Source: CAZONU01 sp965370045
Lineage (GTDB): Bacteria; Planctomycetota; SZUA-567; JAKLDR01
Length of the DNA: 12,268 bases
Reading direction: 5' to 3'
Assembly: GCA_965370045.1 (NCBI GenBank)
Contig: CBDUSI010000129.1
Coordinates: 1-12,268, forward strand
Shown here: positions 6,291-12,207 of the stretch, one piece after another
How positions within the stretch are numbered: position 1 is the first letter of the stretch
Layout: every line of letters starts with the position of its first letter
Program-made: the position numbers and the translations under genes
Notes under the pieces: generated by a model
The model's input: only the letters and a program-made list of their open reading frames with translations
What the model was told of the DNA's origin: nothing
Database searches by the model: none

Positions 6291-7360
6291 AGCTCCACCC
6301 GTCCTCTCCGGCGATAGAGCGAGTCGGTGGTGTGCTTGGTCAGCAGAATGGCGAAGTCGCGCTTGAGCCGCCGGTCGCCGCCGGCCGCGCGGAGTTTCAG
6401 CTCCCGGCAGCGGCCGATCATCTCCACGAGGATGTGCTTGAGGTGATACTGGTGATCGCCGACCCAGGGGGCGACTACTTCCAGGACCTCGGCGCGCACC
6501 CGGCGGATGAAGGCCGAGGCCGCCTCGCGGTCGACCCAGCGCCGGCCCTCCCTGAAGAGCTGCTTGAGGTCGCGGTCGTAGTGCTTGGGCCAGCCGCGCT
6601 CGGCCTTGTGGCGCTTGGCCGCGTAGTGCTCGCGCAGGGTGTGGTGCATCTTCGAAAGCGAGTCCGGGCGGTTGCGGGTGCGCCGCTCCGGCGAGCGGCC
6701 GGCGATCTCGGCCATGAGCTCGTCGACGTACTCCAGCTTGCGCAACGCCGGCCAGCCCCGGTAGCGCGTGCGCCAGGCGCGGGGCTGGGCCAGCCAGACC
6801 GCGAAGGTCTCGGCGAAGTCCTCGTCGGGATGGCTCTGGGCGTACCAGTACTCCAGGTGCTGCACGTGCCGGCGGCTGTAAGGGTTGGGCCGGTAGAAGC
6901 GCGGGTAGCGCGAGCTGGACAGCCCGAAGAGCCGCTGCCAGCGGCGGCGGCGGTGCAGGCCGTAGGCGTGGTCCAGGGCGTGGCCGGCCTCGTGGCGGAG
7001 GATGCGCAGGCACCACTCCTGGGTGGCGCCCTCCACGTAGCCCATGCGACTGCGCTCCAGGCGCAGCAGGCGCGGATGTAACAGGTAGAACGGCACCGCG
7101 AAGCCGGTGACCCCGTCGGGCGTGAACCACTCGTCAGAGACCCAGGCGTAGGGCCGGAAGCGGATGTCCCGGCGCCCGAGCTCGCCGACTACGCGCTTCA
7201 GGCAGCGCTCCACCCAGCTGCCGGCCAGGCGGAGCTCCAGGTCGCGCAGGCGCACCTCCAGCAGGCGCGGGGTGTGCATGCGCACCCAGCCGCGCGCGGG
7301 GCGGTCGGGCGGGCGGCGTTTTCGCCTGGCGGGTTTCTTTTTCCTGAGCTTGGCCACCAC
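6287..7360 (-). CDS. Putative zinc-dependent metallopeptidase (HEAGH)
   Basis: A 357-residue protein with no signal peptide; the first 20 residues are strongly basic (KLRKKKPARRKRRPP). The zinc-peptidase signature HEAGH is at residues 123-127 (LRHEAGHALDHAYG). About 55 residues later, HPDEDFAETFAVWL offers the probable third ligand (E184, or E180/D181). This layout resembles the uncharacterised putative zinc-binding metallopeptidase group in which HExxH is followed by an EDFAE-type motif. The C-terminal half is helical and rich in Arg and His. Start: GTG at 7360, with a second GTG directly after it. No Shine-Dalgarno is visible, but a strong promoter ends eight bases upstream, so initiation is probably leaderless. 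An internal ATG at 7279 is possible. The gene overlaps the ligase gene by 4 nt, implying joint action on a peptide or peptidoglycan-like substrate; that is inference. Confidence 0.78.
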   Translation of the reverse strand: MVAKLRKKKPARRKRRPPDRPARGWVRMHTPRLLEVRLRDLELRLAGSWVERCLKRVVGELGRRDIRFRPYAWVSDEWFTPDGVTGFAVPFYLLHPRLLRLERSRMGYVEGATQEWCLRILRHEAGHALDHAYGLHRRRRWQRLFGLSSSRYPRFYRPNPYSRRHVQHLEYWYAQSHPDEDFAETFAVWLAQPRAWRTRYRGWPALRKLEYVDELMAEIAGRSPERRTRNRPDSLSKMHHTLREHYAAKRHKAERGWPKHYDRDLKQLFREGRRWVDREAASAFIRRVRAEVLEVVAPWVGDHQYHLKHILVEMIGRCRELKLRAAGGDRRLKRDFAILLTKHTTDSLYRRRGRVEL

Positions 7361-7368
7361 GGGAACCG

Positions 7369-7397
7369 ATTCTGCCGGAAACCGCGGCGGAAGTCAA
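7369..7397 (-). promoter_or_regulatory. Promoter of the metallopeptidase-ligase pair (TTGACT-N17-CAGAAT), leaderless
   Basis: On the minus strand, TTGACT (7397-7392) and CAGAAT (7374-7369) are exactly 17 bases apart. The predicted transcription start is near 7362, within two bases of the GTG at 7360, leaving no room for a ribosome-binding site. It sits just downstream of the terminator of the preceding barrel gene, so it marks an independent transcription unit. Confidence 0.65.
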
Positions 7398-7421
7398 CAC
7401 GTTAGTGCGCGCGCCGTCTCG

Positions 7422-7454
7422 AAAAAGAGCCCCGGACGCGCGCGCGCCCGGGGC
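7422..7454 (-). terminator. Intrinsic terminator of the outer-membrane barrel gene
   Basis: On the minus strand, GCCCCGG (7454-7448) pairs perfectly with CCGGGGC (7435-7429) across a 12-base GC loop and is followed directly by TCTTTTT (7428-7422). It begins 18 bases past the stop of the barrel gene. This is the clearest Rho-independent terminator in the window. Confidence 0.85.
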
Positions 7455-7472
7455 CCGATGCTCTCTCTTGCG

Positions 7473-8231
7473 TTAGAACTTGACGGCCACGCCCAGCTGG
7501 AATCCGAACTTGGTGAACTCGTCGGTGGCGTCGATGTCGCTGCCGGTGTCCTGGTCGAGGGTCTCGTAGATCACCCCGACCTGCAAGCTGACCAGGTCGT
7601 TGACCTTCCAGTCGATGCCCGCGCGCAGCTCGATGAACATGCCGCTGTCGATGTCGTCGTCGACCGATCCGGCCACCAGGTCGATCTCGCTGTCGCCGGA
7701 GACTATCGGGCTGAAGAGCAGCTGCCCGTAGAGCGCCATCCCCTCGCCCAGGGGGCCCTCGACCCGGGCGCCGAAGTCCAGGGTCACCGAGTCGAAGTCG
7801 TACTCGATGTCCCCGCCGCCGCTGGAGTCGAACTTCGCCTGGAAGCTGCGGTAGCTGAAGCCGGCAACCGGGATGATCTTCCACTCGACGACCGGCAGGG
7901 CGAGGCCCCAGCCGACCAGCGCCTGGAACTCAATCCCGTCCATCTCGGTGTCGAAGTCACCGCCGAGGTACTCGTCCTTGTCGTCGGTGCTGAGCATTCC
8001 CCGCAGGCGCCCGCTGAAGCTCAAGCCGTCGCCGAAGCGCGAGACCTTCACGTAGGGCTGGATCAGCGTGGCGTCCCAGTCGAAGCTCTCTCCCGCGTCC
8101 TGGACTAGGTCGGCGCTGAACAGGCCGATGTCCATGCCGGCCTCGACCTTGACCCCCAGGACGTCGCCGCCCCGCGCCAGCGACCCGGCCAGGATCACCG
8201 CGGCGATTCCAACGCAAATTCTCTTGAGCAC
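7473..8231 (-). CDS. Outer-membrane beta-barrel protein
   Basis: A 252-residue protein with a signal peptide (MLKRICVGIAAVILAGSLA, likely cut around residues 19-22). Mature alternating hydrophobic/polar strands separated by acidic turns follow, for example LVQDAGESFDWD, STDDKDEYLGGDFDTEMDG and GDSEIDLVAGSVDDDIDSG. The chain ends in a strand with a terminal phenylalanine (GFQLGVAVKF), the usual C-terminal signal for outer-membrane insertion. The size suits an 8- to 10-stranded barrel. The acidic loops might bind cations; that is inference. The GTG start at 8231 has AGGAGG (8244-8239) seven bases upstream. The gene is monocistronic, with its own promoter and a strong terminator. It cannot be assigned to a named family by eye; OmpW/OmpA-like barrels are the nearest type. 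Confidence 0.8.
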   Translation of the reverse strand: MLKRICVGIAAVILAGSLARGGDVLGVKVEAGMDIGLFSADLVQDAGESFDWDATLIQPYVKVSRFGDGLSFSGRLRGMLSTDDKDEYLGGDFDTEMDGIEFQALVGWGLALPVVEWKIIPVAGFSYRSFQAKFDSSGGGDIEYDFDSVTLDFGARVEGPLGEGMALYGQLLFSPIVSGDSEIDLVAGSVDDDIDSGMFIELRAGIDWKVNDLVSLQVGVIYETLDQDTGSDIDATDEFTKFGFQLGVAVKF

Positions 8232-8238
8232 TCTTCGC

Positions 8239-8244
8239 CCTCCT
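8239..8244 (-). promoter_or_regulatory. Shine-Dalgarno deciding a GTG start
   Basis: AGGAGG on the minus strand, seven bases before the GTG at 8231. It fixes the non-ATG start of the barrel gene, whose next codons begin the signal peptide. Confidence 0.75.
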
Positions 8245-8303
8245 ACATAAACTCCCGGGGTCCGCGCCGGCCGGCCCGCTGTCGGCGGTCGCGATCAACG
8301 GAT

Positions 8304-8332
8304 ATTCTGCGCGCCGCGCGGCGCGGGCGCAA
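8304..8332 (-). promoter_or_regulatory. Promoter of the barrel gene (TTGCGC-N17-CAGAAT)
   Basis: On the minus strand, TTGCGC (8332-8327) and CAGAAT (8309-8304) are exactly 17 bases apart, with the same -10 hexamer as the metallopeptidase promoter. The predicted start is near 8297, giving a leader of about 66 nt. A perfect palindrome fills almost the whole spacer. Confidence 0.6.
8310..8325. promoter_or_regulatory. 16-bp perfect palindrome in the promoter spacer, possible operator
   Basis: CGCGCCGCGCGGCGCG is its own reverse complement and occupies 16 of the 17 spacer bases between the -35 and -10 of the barrel promoter. A repressor bound here, or a cruciform, would block or alter RNA polymerase binding. 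In GC-only sequence such palindromes can arise by chance, so the role is speculative. Confidence 0.35.
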
Positions 8333-8352
8333 GTTTTTTCCGAGGAGGGGGG

Positions 8353-9180
8353 CTACTCCTGTTCCCGAATCTTCTTCAGGGCTTCGGCGGCGAATTGGCG
8401 AGTCAAGGGACGCTTCTTGGCTTTTTCAAGCGTGGGGATTGCTTCCCCTGCTGCAGGACCGATCTCGCCCAGGAGTTCGCAGCAGCCAATAGGAACATCC
8501 AGGTCCTTCTGTGGCTGATTGAGCAGCCCCATAAGGACTGGAATCACATCGCTTGCATACTTCTTCTTGTCGATGCTCAAGAGCGCTCTTACAGCCGAGA
8601 GACGCACCTTGCCGTTCTTGTCCTTGAGTGCCTTCTTCAGGCCGGGCAGGAGGGTTGCCGTGTTCGTTGCCACCCTGGTGGCCGCCATGATCGCCGCGCT
8701 GCGCACTCTGACATTCTCGTCTGCAAGTGTCTTGCGCAGCTGCGGCAGAGCTGCCTTGCCCTTTTGGCCCATGATGCCCAGCATCAAGACCGCGGTGAAG
8801 CGCACTGCCGGGTCCGAATCGCCAAGGCACCTGCCCAGGCCAGGTACACCTTCCTCGCCGCACGCCCATAGCAGCATCGGCACTGCATGACGAGCGGTGC
8901 CCTCTTTCTCGGAAGCGTTCAGGTAGCCCACGAGCTTGTTCGCCGCCACTCCTCCGCCACCAAGCCGAGCCGCCTCTTCCCGTAGCTCCTTTTGGGAGGG
9001 TCCGAACTCCAGCAAGTCGTGAACGTGTTCTGCGCATCGCTGAACTGATGCTCTTACTAGTGCCATGTCCGCGGGAGCCAACGCTCGACCGCCTGACTTG
9101 GCACAACCCCAGGCAGATAGCAGGACAATCCCAAGCAGGCTGCTTGTGCCGTACAACCTGCGCATCGATTTACAGATCAC
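8353..9180 (-). CDS. HEAT-repeat lipoprotein
   Basis: A 275-residue protein. Residues 6-26 (MRRLYGTSSLLGIVLLSAWGC) resemble a lipoprotein signal peptide with C26 as the lipidated cysteine. The lipobox (SAWGC) is imperfect, with Ala at -3 and Trp at -2. From about residue 95 to 272 there are roughly five HEAT repeats, for example GDSDPAVRFTAVLMLGIMG, DENVRVRSAAIMAATRV, NGKVRLSAVRALLSI and PIGCCELLGEIGPAAGEAIP. The start is placed at GTG 9180 because AGGAGG lies seven bases upstream and the codon overlaps the stop of a mini-ORF as GTGA; the ATG at 9165 is an alternative that would start directly at the signal peptide. It is the last gene of the coupled cluster and is followed by the barrel promoter, with no recognisable terminator. 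It probably acts as a periplasm-facing interaction scaffold. Confidence 0.78.
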   Translation of the reverse strand: MICKSMRRLYGTSSLLGIVLLSAWGCAKSGGRALAPADMALVRASVQRCAEHVHDLLEFGPSQKELREEAARLGGGGVAANKLVGYLNASEKEGTARHAVPMLLWACGEEGVPGLGRCLGDSDPAVRFTAVLMLGIMGQKGKAALPQLRKTLADENVRVRSAAIMAATRVATNTATLLPGLKKALKDKNGKVRLSAVRALLSIDKKKYASDVIPVLMGLLNQPQKDLDVPIGCCELLGEIGPAAGEAIPTLEKAKKRPLTRQFAAEALKKIREQE

Positions 9181-9245
9181 GACTGGCCCTCCTTTGGCGA
9201 TGGTGGCTCCTGTGGGGAAGCTGGCGAATGGTCTGGGGCGGTCAT
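9177..9245 (-). CDS. Coupled mini-ORF (22 aa) ahead of the HEAT lipoprotein
   Basis: A 22-residue Pro/Ser-rich reading frame starting MTAPDHSPASPQ. Its ATG overlaps the TGA of the 442-residue protein gene (ATGA, 9245-9242). Its own TGA overlaps the GTG of the lipoprotein gene (GTGA, 9180-9177). It contains the lipoprotein's Shine-Dalgarno. The opening ATGACCGCCCC is the same as in the other mini-ORF at 11558-11647 and close to the starts of the membrane paralogs in this cluster. It could be a translated coupling leader or the remnant N-terminus of a lost paralog. Expression is not shown, and it is too short for codon statistics. Confidence 0.45.
   Translation of the reverse strand: MTAPDHSPASPQEPPSPKEGQS
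9188..9193 (-). promoter_or_regulatory. Shine-Dalgarno deciding a GTG start
   Basis: AGGAGG on the minus strand, seven bases before the GTG at 9180. It favours this start over the in-frame ATG at 9165, and it lies inside the 22-codon mini-ORF, so it would be cleared by ribosomes translating that ORF. Confidence 0.65.
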
Positions 9246-10570
9246 CTCACATCCGCGTCGCCTGAATCCCGCTGGTTCGGCAGATCGCTGCTTACCGGAC
9301 GATTCTCGAAGAAGCTGATGTCTCGAAACCTGGTCATCCACGTGAAAGCGGCCCCAGCGTCTTTCGACCAGGAAGCCAGCGATTCCGTCGTGATGATCAA
9401 GGCCACGTCACGGCCCCAATCTGAATGCTTGACCTGGGCAAGGCGCATGTTGCTCAAGTCCCTTGTCTGGTCGTCAATGGTGATGGAGACGTATCGTTGG
9501 GCTTTCAGATCGATGACCAGTTCAAACCTGTGCCATGAGGTGTCGGGGCGAAGTCTGATCCCTGTGTCCACCAGTTTCACCGGATGCGTGTACACCTTGA
9601 TTTTGCCAAACTCCTTGGTTGTCCACGGATTGATATCCCAGTAAATGGCTCCTTCCAGGGTGGTCTTATTGCTCTTGTACAGGGCGTTTCGGCCGTCCCA
9701 GAATTGGATCATCGTGTGTACCGCTTGTGGGTTGGTTTTCTGCTTCAGATCCGGCTTGGGCGAGAGCGGCAACTGAACGTGGGCTGTATATCGATATCTC
9801 CCCAGGCGAAGCGGCTTGCCCGACGGGAATCGCTCAACGAATTTCTTATGTCCGATCGCATTCACGTAAACGTTCCGCCGCTTGGGATTGGATACTACTT
9901 CGCCATGAGTCTTCAGCGATCTGATCTCCACATCCTGTTCTGTGGCCTTGTCCCCGCCCAACCATTCTGGAGCGACTGCGTGGCCGGACAGATTCGAAGA
10001 GGAATAGATGGGGACATCCGATACAGCTTTCTTCTCCGCGGCTCTTATCATCTTCAGCGCTTCCAGGGCGGCTTGGCGGACGGACTGGCACGCATCATCC
10101 TGCGAAGCCGCGCGGAGAGCGGTCACCGCCCTTGGATCTCCGATGGTGCCCAGCGCCCTGACGGCTTCCCATCGCACGTTCTCATGATCGTCCCGCAGGC
10201 AACTGATCAGGCGAGGAACGGCGGCCCGGCCGCACCACCCCAGGGCCTCCGTGGCCCTGCCCCGGCGGGTAGTCGCGAAGTCGGGCATGTGCAGATACAG
10301 CGATAGCTTTCCCACCGCCTTCTCGGGCCCGCCCAGGCGCGTGACAGCGACCTCCGGAGCCCAGAGGCCGTCCGGGGGAACTAACGGGGCAAACTCCTTC
10401 TCGACGCGCTTCTCGGGGCAAACCGCCGTTCGCACCTGCCACACCGGCACCACAACCTTCCAGCAGAAGAGACCTGCCGTGAGCAAGAGGGCCAGCGCCA
10501 CGCCCCAGTACACGTAGATGCGCTTGGAGCGGGAAGGGGTGGGGATGTTTTCCCCGGGCTGCTCAGTCAT
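9242..10570 (-). CDS. Single-pass membrane protein with HEAT repeats and a C-terminal beta-sandwich domain
   Basis: A 442-residue protein: a short cytoplasmic tail (MTEQPGENIPTPSRSKR), a transmembrane helix at about residues 18-42 (YVYWGVALALLLTAGLFCW), two or three HEAT-like repeats at about 100-178 (RATEALGWCGRAAVPRLISCL, ENVRWEAVRALGTIGDPRAV), then a beta-rich domain at about 200-423. That last domain has the look of a laminin-G/concanavalin-like jelly roll: RYTAHVQLPL, MIQFWDGRNALYK, SWHRFELVIDLKAQRYVSITIDD and FRDISFFEN. Such domains often bind sugars or proteins, and no catalytic residues are evident. Start: the ATG at 10570 overlaps the previous stop as ATGA and is preceded by GGGAGAGGGG; the frame is open 15 codons further upstream, but that is the end of the upstream gene. 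The gene is visibly poorer in G+C than those in the left half. Confidence 0.78.
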   Translation of the reverse strand: MTEQPGENIPTPSRSKRIYVYWGVALALLLTAGLFCWKVVVPVWQVRTAVCPEKRVEKEFAPLVPPDGLWAPEVAVTRLGGPEKAVGKLSLYLHMPDFATTRRGRATEALGWCGRAAVPRLISCLRDDHENVRWEAVRALGTIGDPRAVTALRAASQDDACQSVRQAALEALKMIRAAEKKAVSDVPIYSSSNLSGHAVAPEWLGGDKATEQDVEIRSLKTHGEVVSNPKRRNVYVNAIGHKKFVERFPSGKPLRLGRYRYTAHVQLPLSPKPDLKQKTNPQAVHTMIQFWDGRNALYKSNKTTLEGAIYWDINPWTTKEFGKIKVYTHPVKLVDTGIRLRPDTSWHRFELVIDLKAQRYVSITIDDQTRDLSNMRLAQVKHSDWGRDVALIITTESLASWSKDAGAAFTWMTRFRDISFFENRPVSSDLPNQRDSGDADVR

Positions 10571-11154
10571 TCCACCCCTCTCCCGTACTTGGCCTTGCCC
10601 TCCTTCTCCCACCAAACACGAAGGGCCTTACGCCCCTCCTGTACCCGAGCAATCTGGAACTCCGAGCCTTCGTCCATGATATTGCGGGTGACTGGAAAGA
10701 ACTGCTGGCCGCAGATGTGCCCAGTTGCCATGATGGCGTACTCGGCGATCATGAGGTTCTCGATTCTCTCGTCGCTGCCGGCCTCGACCAGTAGCGGCAC
10801 GCCCCAGGCGTGCTCCTCTTTCCGAAAGGCCACCACGACGTCCAGGCGGAGCTCGAAGTCTTTCTCGGCGAGCAGGCGCCGCACTGCGAATCGGGCCACA
10901 GGGCCTATGTCCACCAGCCTCCTGGCGGCCTCGCCGCGCGGCCCCATGCTCGTTATGGGCCAGTCCGGCCATTCGACCCGGAAGTTATTGCCGGAAGGGC
11001 TCCGGCGTACCTCCCGCTCCCAATACCACACCCTCAACGGCGTCCAGGAGAAGTAGAAACCGACCAGCAGGAGCGCGACGGCGCCCAGGCCGATGTAGAA
11101 GCCGAGCATGCCCTTGCGCTTCTTGGGCGTTTCCACAGCCTGGCCCTCGGTCAT
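10567..11154 (-). CDS. Membrane-anchored HEAT-like paralog A (195 aa)
   Basis: A cytoplasmic basic tail (MTEGQAVETPKKRKG), a transmembrane helix at about residues 16-38, the WTPLRVWYWEREVR juxtamembrane segment, then a helical, HEAT-like extracytoplasmic part (ARRLVDIGPVARFAVRRLL, then RKEEHAWGVPLLVEAGSDE). It ends in a distinctive tail, WWEKEGKAKYGRG. The N-terminal 45 codons are nearly identical to paralog B at 11644-12207, as is the tail, while the middle is only remotely alike. The ATG at 11154 overlaps the lipoprotein stop as ATGA; the longer open frame to 11307 lies antisense-free but inside the lipoprotein gene, so it is not used. Function unknown; the coupling implies a fixed stoichiometry with its neighbours. 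Confidence 0.75.
   Translation of the reverse strand: MTEGQAVETPKKRKGMLGFYIGLGAVALLLVGFYFSWTPLRVWYWEREVRRSPSGNNFRVEWPDWPITSMGPRGEAARRLVDIGPVARFAVRRLLAEKDFELRLDVVVAFRKEEHAWGVPLLVEAGSDERIENLMIAEYAIMATGHICGQQFFPVTRNIMDEGSEFQIARVQEGRKALRVWWEKEGKAKYGRGVE
11019..11154. repeat. 136-bp paralogous repeat, copy in paralog A
   Basis: Gapless match to 12072-12207, about 122 of 136 bases identical by hand count, including a 34-base identical run (11095-11128 against 12148-12181). It encodes the N-terminal tail, the membrane helix and the juxtamembrane segment. Similarity falls abruptly beyond the codons for WYWEREVR. Confidence 0.8.
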
Positions 11155-11561
11155 CGCTTTCCGGAAGGCACGACTTCCAGCTTCCAGCCTTTCCTGGATT
11201 TTCTGAACACCAAGTGCGTGGACTTTCGGTCCCTTGGAAAGCTCACCAGTTCCGATGTGAGGGACTGGGACCACACCAGCTTCGGAGGTGTCCTCCTGTT
11301 CGACCATCGTTGGATGAACTCGAAGGAAGAAGCCCCTTTGACATCCGTCTTCACAGCCACACTGTCCAGTAACTGCCCCCGGGAATCCTTCACGGATGAT
11401 CGTGTCCGGGGAGTGAACACTATTCTCTGGTCCGTCATCGGTTCCCCGCGAGAGTTACGAGCCGCCACACTGAGAGTGCAGCGCCGTGAGTAGTCTGAAC
11501 ATCCTGTTGTGATGAGCAGCAAAAGTACGATTAGCATCAAGGCAGCCAGCAGTCGTTTCAT
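11151..11561 (-). CDS. Small lipoprotein with a probable beta-sandwich domain (136 aa)
   Basis: Residues 1-21 are a clear lipoprotein signal: basic MKR, a long LLAALMLIVLLLLI core and the lipobox ITTGC, with C21 the lipidated residue. The mature part begins SDYSRRCTLSVAARNSRG and looks beta-rich, with N-S-R-G-E-P and T-D-V-K-G turns typical of Ig-like, transthyretin-like or carboxypeptidase-regulatory-like modules; this fold is inferred from pattern only. The ATG at 11561 has GGAGGAG nine bases upstream and also overlaps the stop of a 29-codon mini-ORF as ATGA. The stop overlaps the start of paralog A. The open frame continues upstream to 11720, but that part lies within paralog B and lacks a ribosome site, so it is not counted. 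Confidence 0.75.
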   Translation of the reverse strand: MKRLLAALMLIVLLLLITTGCSDYSRRCTLSVAARNSRGEPMTDQRIVFTPRTRSSVKDSRGQLLDSVAVKTDVKGASSFEFIQRWSNRRTPPKLVWSQSLTSELVSFPRDRKSTHLVFRKSRKGWKLEVVPSGKR

Positions 11562-11647
11562 CTTCCGGCACTCCTCCCTGGATATGTAGTCATGTAGGAA
11601 CCCGATAGGTTCACGGAAAACGGTGGCGAAGGGGCGGGGGCGGTCAT
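11558..11647 (-). CDS. Coupled mini-ORF (29 aa) ahead of the small lipoprotein
   Basis: A 29-residue reading frame starting MTAPAPSPPFSV. Its ATG overlaps the TGA of paralog B (ATGA, 11647-11644), and its TGA overlaps the ATG of the lipoprotein gene (ATGA, 11561-11558). It holds the lipoprotein's Shine-Dalgarno GGAGGAG near its end. It opens with the same ATGACCGCCCC as the other mini-ORF at 9177-9245, and the order mini-ORF then lipoprotein is repeated. It may be a coupling leader peptide or the worn-down N-terminus of a paralog. There is no direct evidence of translation. Confidence 0.45.
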   Translation of the reverse strand: MTAPAPSPPFSVNLSGSYMTTYPGRSAGR

Positions 11648-12207
11648 CCTCCACCTCTCCCGTACTTGGCCTTGCCCTCTTTCTCCCACCAGTCGAGCAC
11701 TCTGAGGCGAAGTGTGGCAAAATCGTCTTCGGTCCAGTTGACGGTCGCTGGCGGACCAGCCGACACGAGGCCCAGACCTTCCTCGAAGTCCACGCCGGAC
11801 ATCTCGCCTATGGTCTCCGTTAGGTCTGGTTCGCCGAACGGGTTATTGGCTCGAACCCGCGCGACTAGAGCCGGCAGTATCCAAGTGCATTCGTGCCTTC
11901 TCAAGGCCTTCAGCAGATAGGAGTTCAGTGTTATGTCGTCTTCGCTGAACAGTCGGTCCACGGCAGAACGAGCACCGGGCCCAACTGATACTAAGCTGTT
12001 GACGGCCTTCTCTTGAGGACTATTGACGGATCTAGTCTCTACCATTGGAATATGCTTGCGCACTTCCCTTTCCCAATACCATACCCTCAGCGGCGTCCAG
12101 GCGAAGTAGAAACCGACCAGCAGCAGCGCGACGGCGCCCGTGCCGACGTAGAAGCCGAGCATGCCCTTGCGCTTCTTGGGCACCCCCACAGCCTGGCCGG
12201 CGGTCAC
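11644..12207 (-). CDS. Membrane-anchored HEAT-like paralog B (187 aa)
   Basis: Same architecture as paralog A: a basic cytoplasmic tail (TAGQAVGVPKKRKG), a transmembrane helix at about residues 16-38, WTPLRVWYWEREVR, a divergent helical middle (SLVSVGPGARSAVDRLFSEDD; LRRHECTWILPALVARV), and the tail DWWEKEGKAKYGRG. The start is GTG at 12207, which overlaps the TGA of the upstream partial paralog as GTGA and is where similarity to paralog A begins. The preceding open codons belong to that upstream gene's end. The 136 bases at 12072-12207 match 11019-11154 without gaps. Function unknown; likely a member of a locally duplicating envelope protein family. Confidence 0.75.
   Translation of the reverse strand: MTAGQAVGVPKKRKGMLGFYVGTGAVALLLVGFYFAWTPLRVWYWEREVRKHIPMVETRSVNSPQEKAVNSLVSVGPGARSAVDRLFSEDDITLNSYLLKALRRHECTWILPALVARVRANNPFGEPDLTETIGEMSGVDFEEGLGLVSAGPPATVNWTEDDFATLRLRVLDWWEKEGKAKYGRGGG
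12072..12207. repeat. 136-bp paralogous repeat, copy in paralog B
   Basis: Partner of 11019-11154, offset by 1053 bases. Its right end is exactly the GTG start codon of paralog B, as the partner's right end is the ATG of paralog A. Confidence 0.8.

Noticed and set aside
6291..7130. Upstream extension of the ligase frame to 623 residues
   Set aside because: The extension is an out-of-frame reading of the metallopeptidase gene, and ligase homology begins exactly at the GTG overlapping the peptidase stop.
8310..8339. Plus-strand GC palindrome followed by TTTTTT, resembling an intrinsic terminator
   Set aside because: No plus-strand gene ends nearby, and a spacing AAG separates stem and T run. 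The same bases form the minus-strand barrel promoter, which fits the neighbouring genes better.
9048..9644. Plus-strand open frames over the 442-residue protein and HEAT lipoprotein genes
   Set aside because: No ribosome site or domain pattern; the minus-strand genes explain the region fully.
11562..11720. N-terminal extension of the small lipoprotein to 189 residues
   Set aside because: It would bury the lipoprotein signal peptide internally, it overlaps paralog B, and the strong Shine-Dalgarno supports the ATG at 11561.
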